A stretch of 64,000 nucleotides of DNA, taken from assembly GCA_930367215.1 (NCBI GenBank), contig OV884059.1, positions 97,142,993-97,206,992 on the forward strand. The letters are read 5' to 3'. Below are positions 44,207 through 54,274 of the stretch, piece by piece; position 1 is the stretch's first letter; every line of letters begins with the position of its first letter. The position numbers and the translations under genes were made by a program. The notes under the pieces were generated by a model. That model saw nothing but the letters and a program-made list of their open reading frames with translations. It was not told the origin of the DNA and made no database searches. The stretch is from Pollenia angustigena. Lineage: Eukaryota; Arthropoda; Insecta; Diptera; Polleniidae.

Positions 44207-44310
44207 AGAAGTATTTTGTATTTTAAATACATAACCTGAAAGTATTTTGTATTTTAAATACATGACCAGCGAGTATTTTGTATTTTAAATACTGCAAACC
44301 ATGTATTTTG
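44207..44310 (+). repeat. Three ~33-bp subterminal tandem repeats in the hAT element
   Basis: AGTATTTTGTATTTTAAATA occurs three times (about 44211, 44241, 44272) with ACATAACC / ACATGACC spacers. A fourth partial match forms the right end. Subterminal repeats of this kind are transposase-binding sites in hAT elements. Confidence 0.8.
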
Positions 44311-44849
44311 CCCAACACTGGTTATATTCGATGGACTGTCGAGTTATATCGTTAGCTGGCTTTCTCATTGTAAGTCCTTGCCAGCCAAATTTACACCGCT
44401 GTTTAATCAATCCTAAAGGAACATGATCTATACGATTCCACAAATCATGATTTGCTATCGTGGCTGGTCAGAATATTCTAAGTATAACGCCTGATGCTGC
44501 GGTATACAAAAGCTTTAATAGTATTCAATTTGCGATTCGATATATTTCATGTTTCGCAGCCATATTGAGGTACAACTTTCATTTTGCTATAAAAACACCT
44601 TCACTTTGGTGTGATTTGAGACATTTTTCGATCTCCTGAATTTATTAAGCGTGCTTGCAATACAAAATTTATTCCGAATATTCCGAATATATTTTTGCTG
44701 TCATCACTTTTTGAAGCATTATGCCCTAGATAGCAAATGTTTTTAACATCATCAATGCGTTGGCCCGAAAGCTGGCAGTTCGTGTTGCATGATAATTATT
44801 TTTGTTCTCTAAGCTAATCCCGCAAAGCTATTTTTTCTCTAAGCTAATC

Positions 44850-44962
44850 CCACAAAGCTCTACACTTGTCTTCTGTACAAGACTAGAGTCTCTGGCTGGA
44901 ATGAAACCCGCAACCCCAGCACTGATAGGTTAGCTTACTAACAACTAGCTTACCGGGGCACC
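44850..44962 (-). other. tRNA-derived SINE-like sequence
   Basis: On the minus strand, TGCCCCGGTAAGCTAGTTGT carries an A-box-like GGTAAGCTAGTTG and, about 40 bases on, GCGGGTTTCATTCCAGCC carries a B-box-like GGTTTCATTCC. A CTCTAGTCTTGTACAGAAGA tail follows, then a duplicated CTTTGCGGGATTAGCTTAGA/CTTTGTGGGATTAGCTTAGA block. This looks like a short tRNA-headed SINE inserted into the LINE remnant. The cloverleaf is incomplete. Confidence 0.5.
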
Positions 44963-45315
44963 CGCATTGATTTAGTTTTGAACATGTAACAAAGGTTTGG
45001 ATCTTAGATTACATGCTAAAGATGTGGTGGTTGATAACTGCGTCATGTAATATGATAAACAATAATGGAGGTGAAACACAGCCTTGTCCAACTCAGACGT
45101 TTACATTAATGGGTTTGCTTGATGAGCCCTAATAAGGAGTAGCACAATAGGCGATGTTGAAGAGCTCCTAAATTTGCTTTATTATCTTCTCGGGAACTCC
45201 TTTGAATCTTAGAGTTTCCAGATCGTATTGTGTTTTAATGTGTGAAATGCGTTACATCCTATTGGACATAATCAGGTTGGGCCAATACCCGTGATTCGGT
45301 AAAAATCTTACCTGG

Positions 45316-45575
45316 TACCACGAGAGTTAGTAGCACCCGGTGGGCAGGCAGCAGACTGACTATTGGTTGAGGCCTCCGTTAGTATTCATCTTGCGGGAAC
45401 TGCTTTCTGCCTTACAGGAAGATTGCCGATGCGGAAGTTTTACTTTTCTGAACATGCATGGTAGCACTTCCGTCCGTCTGGATGGATGAGGTGCAATCGA
45501 TAGATCCTTTTTTGATGGATACCTTAGGGATCCCACTAAAGGTTTAATTTCTCTCCTTTTGTGGAAATGTAAGGC
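45316..45575 (+). repeat. GC-richer retroelement-like repeat, copy 2 (partner at 3703-4010)
   Basis: GCACCCGGTGGGCAGGCAGC, CTGACTATTGGTTGAGGCC and TTGCGGGAAC align with 3703-3780, and CTCTCCTTTTGTGGAAATG with the end of copy 1. It lies next to the RTE-like LINE but in the opposite apparent direction. It may be an untranslated region of another LINE. Confidence 0.5.
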
Positions 45576-47064
45576 CAGAAGAAGGAATATTCTTAGGTGC
45601 TGTTATTACCTTACAGCTATTGCTGGCATATTTTTGAAATCCCGGACTATGCACTCAAATAAGTTCCTGGTTCTGCTGGTTGCTTCAACACTCAGGGGAG
45701 CTGTTGGTAAATGCTCGTCCATGCAAATCGTTTTCACATGTTCTTTTTTCCTGTGATGAGTGGTAAACCAATTTCTGTTGATGATAATAGAAACAATTTA
45801 TTATTGAAAATTTCCTCTACATTTATCATAAATTTATTTATTTTAGATCATTTCATTCAGCCCTTTCTTTTAATGTCTTTTTAAATTCTTTTGCTTAAAA
45901 AAATATTTATGCATATTTTGGAATTAAGCCAAATGAAAATATTGGTTTTATTTTTACCGACTGGTTGCTAGAATTATCTACTAGTTGGTACATAATATAC
46001 TGCGAGCATTTACTCCTGTAAATTCATTAAGCAAATATGTTCGTCCTACTATACTGATCTCGGCTGAACAGCATTTTTAATTTAAAAAGAATAACTTTTT
46101 GCGTTTTGAAAAATTTGCTCCAAGTTATTACACCAAAAAAAAAAGAAAAACTTAATGAATTGTTTTAGGCACATTTTCAATTTTTGTTTTACTTAAATAT
46201 TTCAAAACTTTTTTTGTGCATATAAAAACTTGTCCTGGCTCTTAGAATGTGTGTGGGAAAGTCAACGGATGTAGTTAGTATAAGTTTGATTTTGTTTCGA
46301 AAACAAATTTTTTTTTTTTATTTCTATCCCTGTTTCCTGACAACTGCAGCTTAAGTTTCATTTACCCAACTCCAATATACAGTTGTGTACACTTATTATT
46401 TGTTCACAACTATCCTAACCCTTTTGTCCCTTCTGGGATTATAGGTCCAAGCAATCTACATCATTTGTTTTATCCTTTTTATTCTACAATCCAATCATTC
46501 CCAATAAAGTTTAAAGTATTATCTGTGATAATGAAACAAATCAGTGTAAAATTATACCAGTTGATGATTTGTGTGTAGTGTTTTTATATGAGACCACGAA
46601 TTTTTTCACTGACCGTGAAATAATTTTATAAATAAAGCCGCTGGTTTTGTGTTTCTATTTATTTTTAATAGCAAAAAGCAAGAAATAAAACATTATTTTT
46701 AACATTTTCAAGCTGTAAAATTTAAGAACTTTTTTGTTGAAATGGGATATGATGTCCTGAAAATAAGACTTTATTGTTAAAATGGGACAAATTGTTCCAA
46801 TATAAATGGAATTTATTATCGAGTTGGATTTATTATCTCAATCAATAAAAAAAAATTAAGTTTAATGATTTTTTGTGCGCCGAAAACTTTATTGGGACAA
46901 AATAACCCACCGTAAAAATTAATTGGCATTATATGTCCAAGGATAACGGTAGGATATCCAACTTCTCATTTGTTCTAAGTATCTTATATTATTGCGTTAT
47001 AAATTAATTTGCCATCAGAACTCTAAAAACCTACCAGATTTTGCGAAAAAAAAATCCCAGTTTA
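45576..47064. other. AT-rich DNA without a recognised feature
   Basis: Repeated TGGGACAAAWT-like words at 46790-46910 are suggestive but not defined enough to call. No gene was recognised. Confidence 0.35.
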
Positions 47065-47411
47065 GAGTCTAAACACAATGTTTGGGGTGCGATTTCTCGT
47101 TGCGGGAGAGAAAAATAAACATAATACAACGGAAGACGGCGACGGAAATAGTTGTAATTTTTTGTTTAAATTTTTATTAATTTATTTGTGCACACATTTT
47201 TATCATGTTGTTTGTTTTCAATAATGTTGTGAACATAGCCAATTGTTCAAAAACTATGGCAACATCAGAAAGAGAACGCGTATCAAAAATTGAGAGACAA
47301 GGCGAATTGAATTCGCTTTGTTGAGAGAGAAAGAAAGTCCGCAATGAAAATAAAATAGATCGTATGAAAAACCGCACCGCAATAAATTATCGTTACATTG
47401 TGTTCAGACTC
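47065..47411. mobile_element. 347-bp TIR element, 'GAGTCTRAACACAATGT' ends, TTA flanks
   Basis: GAGTCTAAACACAATGT at 47065 is mirrored at 47411 with one mismatch; GGTGCG near 47086 has a partner near 47377. TTA is found outside both ends (47062-47064, 47412-47414). The minus-strand open frame inside has no domain. Confidence 0.7.
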
Positions 47412-48429
47412 TTAATGTTTTTTTATTTCATATTTTAATTAGTAGTATTGAAAAATATATTTGGCTTTAATTGACAAAATCTTAACGGAGATGATGGTAA
47501 ATTTTATACTTTCTTTAAAGTTTTTCGATTAGATCTTTTTTCTTCCTATCTATAAAGATCATTCTCATAGAATCTTCGTTTGCTGTTGTTGTTATTATAT
47601 ATTTGTATTTTGGTATTTTGGTGCCGTTCGTAAATAATGAGCAGAGAAACGCTGTAGCTGGTTTAAAAATTAGTATTTTCTTTATGTTTTTTCCTTCAAT
47701 TTGTGTGGCTCGGAAATTATGCTGCTTATTCCAGTAGGCTAATGAGTAAAATCGCGAACGTTTGATTGCATTGACATCAGCTGGAGTGCATGCGTAAGCG
47801 ATACGGAATTTAAAGAAATAAACTACTCCAAAGACTGATCCATTATTGTGTATAATTTTATTATTTTTTTTTTGTAAACAAAATCGTCACTTTGCAGCTG
47901 TTTTAATAGTCAACTATAATTGCGCAAGTTTGGATGGAATATAACGTTTATTGCTTACAATCCGTGAGATGATTTCTTCTTTTCGCTGAGACATTTTTGG
48001 AAGCAAGAAATAGTCAATCGCTTAATTCATTGATTTATCCATGAAATGCTTATCCCATTAAAGACTGACCCCCGATTTCCTAATCCGATTTAAATGAAAT
48101 TTTACACATTTGATATTAAGGGCATTTATATTGACATTGCGTTTTTTTTTTAATTTTTACCTGTCAAACCTTGGCCCCTAGACCATGGTTATTTTTCTAC
48201 CCACGTCGCTATTCAAAAGTTTTAAAACACAAGATTGCATGCATTGATGAGAGTGCTGTGTGCTTATTTCACTATGTACGTTGAATCTGTCCCAGCGGGA
48301 AAAGGAAGAAGTACGGATCCCTTCTAGAAGGCCTTTGTATTCCTTCTTTTGGATGTAAAGGCTGGTTAAATTTTAAGGGCCAATGTCAAATAATTTAGGA
48401 AATTGTTGTCATTTTTTTAGTATGATAAT
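47412..48429. other. AT-rich DNA without a recognised feature
   Basis: No coding domain or repeat was recognised. Confidence 0.35.
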
Positions 48430-49140
48430 ATTGGTATGGTTCAATCATGTATGGAACAAAATATCGGCCAAATGGCCGCCGCGACTTCGGCGGCACACCT
48501 CCATCCGATGGTCTAAATGTTCGATGACGCTGAGGCATAATTGAGGTACTATGCCGTTAATGTGCCGAATTATCTCATCCTTTAGCTCTTGAATTGTTGC
48601 TTTTCTTTCAAATAAGCCCAAAGAAAGAAGTCCAACGGTGTCAAATCACATGATCTTGGCGTCCAATTGACATCGCCACTAAGTGAGATAACACGGCCAT
48701 TGAATTTGTCGCGCAAAAGAGCCATTGTTTCGTTAGCTGTGTGGCAAGTGGCATCGACCTGTTGAAGACATAAAAAGTTCTTATCATCTCACGACAGCTA
48801 ACACCATTCACAGTAACTGCCTGACCGGCGTCATTTTGGAAAAAATACGGCCCGATGATCCCGCCAGCCCATAAACCGCACCAAACAGTCACTCTTTGTG
48901 AGCGCATTGGTTTTTCGACAATCACGCTTGGGTTATCAGTCGCTTAAATGCGGCAACTCTGCTTATTGATGAATCCACTGAGGTGAAAATGTGCCTCATC
49001 ACTGATTATTATTTTCATAATAAGCATGAATAACTTTAACGCGTTGCTCGATTGTGTATCTCTCCATTGTTCAAATTGAGATAGTCTAAAATTGAGAAAT
49101 GTTAAATGAAATGCAGAAAAAACTTGACGTTTAGGTGTGG
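48430..49140 (-). pseudogene. mariner-family transposase remnant, minus strand
   Basis: The minus strand reads MRSQRVTVWCGLWAGGIIGP, YFFQNDAGQAVTVNGVSCRE and MI, then, after frame breaks, CDLTPLDFFLWAYLKEK and a C-terminal RMEVCRRSR/GHLADILFH-like block near 48490. Upstream, near 49066-49046, the complement of a GTTCAAACAATGGAGAGA-type start is followed directly by mid-protein sequence, so the N-terminal half is deleted. LTPLDFF contains the last catalytic Asp of mariner enzymes. It is related to, but distinct from, the copy at 9213-10113. I could not define its inverted ends. It is non-functional. Confidence 0.8.
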
Positions 49141-49832
49141 TTCACATTCAACATTGGCCCTCTACAAGGCCTGCTCGCTTTATTCCATTCTCATATCTCT
49201 TTACACACGTTGTCATTACATAAGAATGGTAACGGGATAAAAAATTATTTTTCTTTTGCTTGTGCGAAGAAACAAAACAAAAAATTTTACTCTTTCTCTT
49301 CTCTGTTGTCATAGAAGGGAATGTGGAATGTGTATCTTAAATTTTATACGAAAGAGCCGAGGCCTTCTTACTAATACTTTGGATGCTTGTATAGTGTATG
49401 CCTGGAAATTACACTGCATGCTAAGAAAAGCTGAAGGATCTCCAATCACGAATCAATTTTATTTCGTGTGAGCGTTGTTGAAGCATTCGTAACAATTCCT
49501 AATAATAGTGTTCTTGTAAGAGAAAAAGTTGTCACAAATGCACAAGAAATGTCAAAGCGCATGGATAGCTTTGGCCATATTATAAGCCAAACTATAAAGC
49601 GTGACTGTTTTGGACAATGTGAAGCAAAACTGACTTTTGTTGTGCAAAATGCAAATTTTAGTTACACCCAAAGGCTTTTTCTACACAGTTTCATGCTGGT
49701 GTCCCAAAAAAATACTACAAATATAAAATTACCTCAATTAACGACCACAGTTGTGATATTTATTTCTTTATTTTTTACTAATAAAAAGTTAATTTTTAAT
49801 AGAACAACGCATTTTTACTTGCGTGTTTTGAA
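49141..49832. other. No recognised gene
   Basis: Open frames at 49256-49471 and 49468-49875 are moderately long, but I see no domain, and the second runs into the inverted-repeat element. Probably not genes. Confidence 0.3.
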
Positions 49833-50229
49833 CCCTTTTACAGCGAAGTGGGTATTTAAATACCCATCTCATTGAATCAAACCTTGATTACAGGTTATTG
49901 GCCCAATTTAGCTAATATTTTTTTCTAAAGCAGAGCACACCTAATGCTATAAGTCACCAAGAGGGTTTTCCGATTTTCTACTCTCCCAATTTTGCAGAGC
50001 CGTTGTCGTTCACTTTTTTCATATATTAAAAATTTCTAACTTTTAAACCGCTAACTTACCAAATAAAAGGAGGCAAAATATAACTTACAATTTTTTTTTT
50101 AGGTAGTGTTATCCTTTCTTTATCTTTCTGTAAAAGCCAATTTCCGATACCTCTTACCGGAAGTAAGCCAGAATTTTTCTACGAAGGCTCTGTTTTTGGA
50201 TATTTAAATACCCATCAGTGATTAATGGG
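49833..50229. mobile_element. ~397-bp piggyBac-like MITE with 'GGGTATTTAAATACCCA' subterminal palindromes
   Basis: CCCTTTTACAGCGAAGTGGG near 49833 leads to GGTATTTAAATACCCATCTC. From the right, CCCATTAATCACTGATGGGT leads to TATTTAAATATCC. TTAA borders the right end (50230-50233); the left border is a near match (TTGA). The near-perfect TGGGTATTTAAATACCCA palindrome at both ends is distinctive. Confidence 0.65.
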
Positions 50230-50233
50230 TTAA

Positions 50234-52184
50234 TGAACACACGAAATTAACATTTTTCCGTTGTGTCCTCAAGTCACAAGGTAGTTTGCCCTATCAATGA
50301 CTGCCGAATAAATTATATATTTATTTTGGTATTTAGATAAATTTAATCGAAACTTATTTAATATTTCACCAAAGCTCCCATACAACTTCTACTTCCTAAA
50401 ATTGCTTTAAATGCCATTACTCCTTTATAAGTGTAGGTTTTGCCATACAAATATGGCAACAGTAACTTTTACCATAGATACCTATAATGTCATGACGTGC
50501 TAGTTTGTACAAAATTATCTGTAGATCGCATATAAATCCAATTCCTAATATTCATAGCATAATTTTGTTCTGGCGGGTCCATAATTGCCCATAGATCGCA
50601 AATACGATATTCTCTAGAAATTTGTTTTTGAATATATCATATGGCTGCCATTTACTGACAATACTCTCTCACTTGTTTTTCTTACTTTTTAAAATCGCAA
50701 TAATTTTGTTGTTGCTTTCTAAAGAAATTTACGTATCGCTTTAAAATTTTCAACGTCAAAAGCTATGCAGGGTTTGAAATTTTCAAATGCAATGTGAAGT
50801 TCTGAACAAAGCAACAACAAAATTACAAAATATGTATGACTTTGTTTTTGCCTTCAATGTAATTCTTTGTAGTTGCGTTGCGTTTTACATGATTAGGGCC
50901 AAAGTTTTGTTTGTTAAAACAAAATTGCGTCTTTTTCGACGAATTTACGCAACGGATTCATGCCGACAGATTCGTCGTGCTGTTGAAAGTTTGTAGTTCG
51001 TCCCAATTGCGTTCATACCATAATAAATAAACTGTTACGTCAAACTACTATTTTCAAAGAAATTTTAATTTATAATAACTTCTTCATATTTCCTTACAAA
51101 ATACAAAAAATCACTTTAAACAAATATTTTATGTTAAAAAAAATACATTTATTGCATAAGTTTTTAGGAATATCATCTATTAATGTATGAACAACATCTG
51201 CTGCTTAATAAAAAATATATAAAAAACAAAATTTCAATTAAGGAAATCCTTTAATTCTAGCATAGAATAAAAAGTTCAAGCACATACTCCTCATAAAAAC
51301 AAAATTTAACAAAAATAAGAGAAAAACACAAAAATTCCATTAAATAATAAAACAAACCTTAATGTGTGTTTTAACACAAAATAATAATAACAATAAACAT
51401 TTATGCTAAAAATAACAACAACACCAACGAACAAAAAAAAGGAGTAAAAACAAAATGCAGATAAATATGTATTTACAAAATAAATAGAAAAACACTTGAA
51501 AACAGGACACGCATTCATACTCTTACAAATACAGACTTGTATAAGTGAATGTGTAAAAAACACTTAGACAAAATAATCCTGGAGACATGTATTGAAATAA
51601 ATATGAATAAGTGGTGTAGCACTCATATTCACACACCATTTATATGATCTTTTTTTTTTTGTTATGTTTGTAAAAATAAGTTTTTGTTTAAATTTAAATC
51701 TGGAAAAGTTATGAATTTTATTGGCCAAAGGATTTATTTTGTAACAATTGAAAAAAATATTAGAATATTGCTGTAGTTTAAGTGATATTCATTATACATT
51801 ACAATTTCATATCTAAACAAAATTTATTGTTAGTTATTATTTCTTATTAATTCAGTTTAAGCATGAATGAATAATTTAATTTATTTTTGTGTACACCGGA
51901 AGTAGAAAGGGATACATTAATTTTGTTACTACGATTCAGTATTGCTAACTCTCCGCTTCGAAAACTGTCTTAAGTTTGAGCAAAATAAATAGCCAAACAA
52001 TTTCTTAGTACAAAAATTATTAAGAAATTTAATCTTTACATTAAAATTAAGAGAGATCTTTTTATATTTCGAAACAAACCGTTAAACAAAATGGCTAAAA
52101 TATTAGTTAGTTTTTTGCTGCTTATCCAGATAAGAAATAGCTTAAACGCTCAATATAAAATTTAATTATTATTAGCGATAACTC
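50234..52184. other. AT-rich DNA without a recognised gene
   Basis: Partly repeated GTAGATCGCATATAAAT / ATAGATCGCAAATACGA blocks near 50520-50610. A small inverted pair, TTTTGTTGTTGCTTT (50707) and AAAGCAACAACAAAA (50807). No coding domain. Confidence 0.35.
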
Positions 52185-52791
52185 GATGGCATGTCATAAC
52201 TTCCAGTGACACAGTGGCCATGGACACTGTGACGCTCCACAAAGTGTCAGTGGACACTATGAGAAATTTTAAAATGTGATATTGGCCGTGGGCATTAAGA
52301 CACTATGCAAATTGACATTATGTCACTTTCTGACATGTCATAAGGTTCATAATAAAGCAGTTAAAAATAAAAAAAAACTGCTGCATACACGCAGAGAAAA
52401 ACATGTTTTATTATAGCCACAATTAAAAACTATTTTTAAAGAAACTAATTTAATCATTATATGGTTGTCGGTGACAATAATTTGGTTAAATTAAACATAA
52501 TAAGTTTAAAATTTTCTTTAAAAAAAGTTTTGTTGTTTTTTTTCTGGGTGTATATATTAAATATATAACAAAAACGCTTTTGGGCGCAAGGATTTTTACC
52601 TCTATGGTAGAACAAGTACCGGCTTCGCTAAGAAAAGCTCCTTAAATCTGCCTTGGTCGTCTACGCGGACATAACGACACAGCTCTAATGGACACTTTTA
52701 AAAGCGACATAATGTCCAAGGAAACTATGACATTTTTTTAAGCATCATAACTTCCATGGACACTGTGTCACTGGACGTTATGACAAGCCAC
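52185..52791. mobile_element. 607-bp Mutator-like MITE with perfect 9-bp target duplication
   Basis: GATGGCATGTCATAACTTCC at 52185 and, backwards from 52791, GGTGGCTTGTCATAACGTCC continue as CAGTGACACAGTG on both sides; about 39 of 44 terminal positions match. CGATAACTC flanks both ends exactly (52176-52184, 52792-52800). The subterminal DNA is filled with GACACTRTGAC and GTCACTGGAC words. A 9-bp duplication with long ends fits Mutator-like elements. It carries no transposase. A shorter element is nested inside. Confidence 0.88.
52386..52552. mobile_element. ~167-bp 'ACACGCAGAGAAAAA' hairpin repeat nested in the Mutator-like MITE
   Basis: ATACACGCAGAGAAAAACA at about 52386 faces TTTTTTTTCTGGGTGTAT near 52552. 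This end resembles those at 4999 and about 59131, an abundant short repeat class in flies. Confidence 0.6.
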
Positions 52792-52914
52792 CGATAACTC
52801 AATAAAATTTCATTACACACAGTGCGTAAAACAGTGGTTTAATATTATTTTTTTTAGCACAGCAAATATACTGGTCTGCAATTAGCTCCTCTGAATTAGA
52901 TATATTGTTTGAAG

Positions 52915-53450
52915 CTCTTCAGATATGCGGTATTTAATAATTTCTTTCTATAACGGGTACTGTTCCTCCTCCGTCTACCCCGCTCATTTTTATTATGAAA
53001 TTTATAGTTTACATTTACAGTAGCTCTAACCACTTGTTTATAGTTATAATATTATAGTTCCTCCGTTCCGCGATATTCAATAAATTCAACCTTTAGGGGG
53101 TATTGCTCCCCTAGCGCCTACCCCTTATTTTTATTTTTAAATGTGTAGTTTACCATAAGAGCGACTCCTACCAACTTAAACATTCTCACTTTAACAGTTC
53201 TTAAAATATGTGATATTTTACAAGGGCGTCCTGTGGGGGTCCCCTTCAGCAACCTCATTTAAAATTCGGGGCTCAGAAGATCCCACTACAAAAATAAGTT
53301 CAAGAAAATGGGTGCAGTGACTCTTAAGATATGCAATACTTAATATTGGCATCCTATGGAGGGTACTACTTTCCCTGCCCCTAAAAGTAGCCTATTTTAT
53401 TTTCGGGGCTCACATAATTTCACTGCGAACGTTTTAGGCAAACAGACAAA
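52915..53450 (+). repeat. Four degenerate tandem units of about 130-145 bp
   Basis: Each unit has a GATATKCRRTAYTTAAT-like start (about 52922, 53070, 53207, 53325), a GGGTRYTRYTCCYC-like block, CCCC-rich text and TTTTATTTT...GGGGCTCA or a related phrase. C-rich patches stand out in AT-rich DNA. It is non-coding. Confidence 0.55.
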
Positions 53451-54270
53451 AAAATTTAAATTTTATATGCATATATAGAAGAAGTTAAATAAGTTAATTT
53501 AGTAGATCTGGATTTGCTTTTTAGATGGTGCTCTATCATGTTATAACATATTGCTAAAGGCCAATAATTTTCAAATTTCAAATTCTTCTGTCAGATGGCT
53601 AGCTGATAGTTAAATCACAGGTTTGTTATTTTCCTACAAATCAACAAACTTTTGCATCACTGATCTAAGCAAAGATGGTTCAATTAATAGCTCTTTCATT
53701 TTCTGTCTACATAAAGAATTTCTCTTGCCATTGTAACCAGTGCCATATTCCAAAAGTTCAAGATCCTGTTTAATTGCAAAGATGTAAAATAATTGTCCGT
53801 AGATACATTTATTCTAGAACATTTTTAAAATTGAGCTAAGTTCAGTACAGGTTTTTCGCTAATAAATTTTTGCCTTGAATTTTTATGACGTACGTATAAG
53901 ATTAACCTTATTTTTGCTCTTATGGCCATTTTCTCATTAGGCGATTATCTTTTTTCCCAACGAAAAAATGCACATTAAAGAAATTTGGTTTTCTCAATGT
54001 CTCATTTGCTTCGATTTTATCGCAAAACTAACCGGCACTCATCTGCCAATTATTTATTTTCCTTTTATTTGCCGTACAGATAAATTCAATCAGCTGACTC
54101 CCAACGTTTACATGTATTTGGAGTGGCGTTGCCAGCTGAAAACAATGTTTTTTGTCGGTATATTGAGAAACCCAAAATCGTTAACGGGCAGTTTATCGGT
54201 CCAATAAATTTATGTTGACATTTAGTAACAGACAGTTTGTCGATACATTGAGAAAATGGCCATTAGTGTA
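53451..54270. other. AT-rich DNA without a recognised feature
   Basis: CATTTTCTCATTAGGCGATT (53930) and CATTGAGAAAATGGCCATTA (54244) hint at an inverted pair around 53925-54260 (GGCCATTTTCTCATTA mirrored), possibly a further 340-bp TIR element. No gene. Confidence 0.35.
53920..54263. mobile_element. Possible ~340-bp TIR element, 'GGCCATTTTCTCA' ends
   Basis: TGGCCATTTTCTCATTAGGC at 53922 is mirrored by GAGAAAATGGCCATTA ending near 54258; CTTTTATTTGCC lies between. The TIR core TAATGGCCATTTTCTCA fits both ends with one or two mismatches. The boundary and target duplication are unclear. Confidence 0.5.
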
Positions 54271-54274
54271 TCTA

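Larger units (their letters stand above)
43827..44320 (+). mobile_element. 494-bp hAT element with perfect 8-bp target duplication
   Basis: CAGGGCTGGACCGTATTT at 43827 faces the complement of CAGTGTTGGGCAAAATAC ending at 44320, both hAT-type CAG-GTTGG ends. GTTATATT directly precedes and follows (43819-43826, 44321-44328), an exact 8-bp duplication. It sits inside the last codons of the RTE-like LINE. It retains only the C-terminal transposase fragment, so it is an internally deleted copy. Confidence 0.92.
43774..45290 (-). pseudogene. RTE-like LINE reverse transcriptase, 3' half, decayed and interrupted
   Basis: Minus-strand frames give LETLRFKGVPEKIIKQI, then VGQGCVSPPLLFIILHDAVI (the RT palm 'GVRQGCxxSPLLF' motif, with the leading GVR altered). 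Further on are VVPQYGCET (usual 'xSVLLYGCETW'), RSIRRYT, AVIW and ARTYNEKAS (usual 'WIGHTLRKP') and a final SIEYNPKVVGDLVDMQMRV before a stop at 43774. These are hallmark C-terminal blocks of RTE-type non-LTR elements in the correct order. The YADD catalytic box was not found. A SINE-like block (44850-44962) and a hAT element (43827-44320) interrupt it. The coding 5' half is missing. Confidence 0.75.

Noticed and set aside
44207..44310. CRISPR-like array.
   Set aside because: Only three repeats with near-identical spacers, inside a eukaryotic hAT element. These are subterminal transposon repeats.
49256..49875. Two successive open frames of 71 and 135 codons.
   Set aside because: No domain seen. 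The second runs into the ends of a TTAA-type MITE, so it is unlikely to be a gene.
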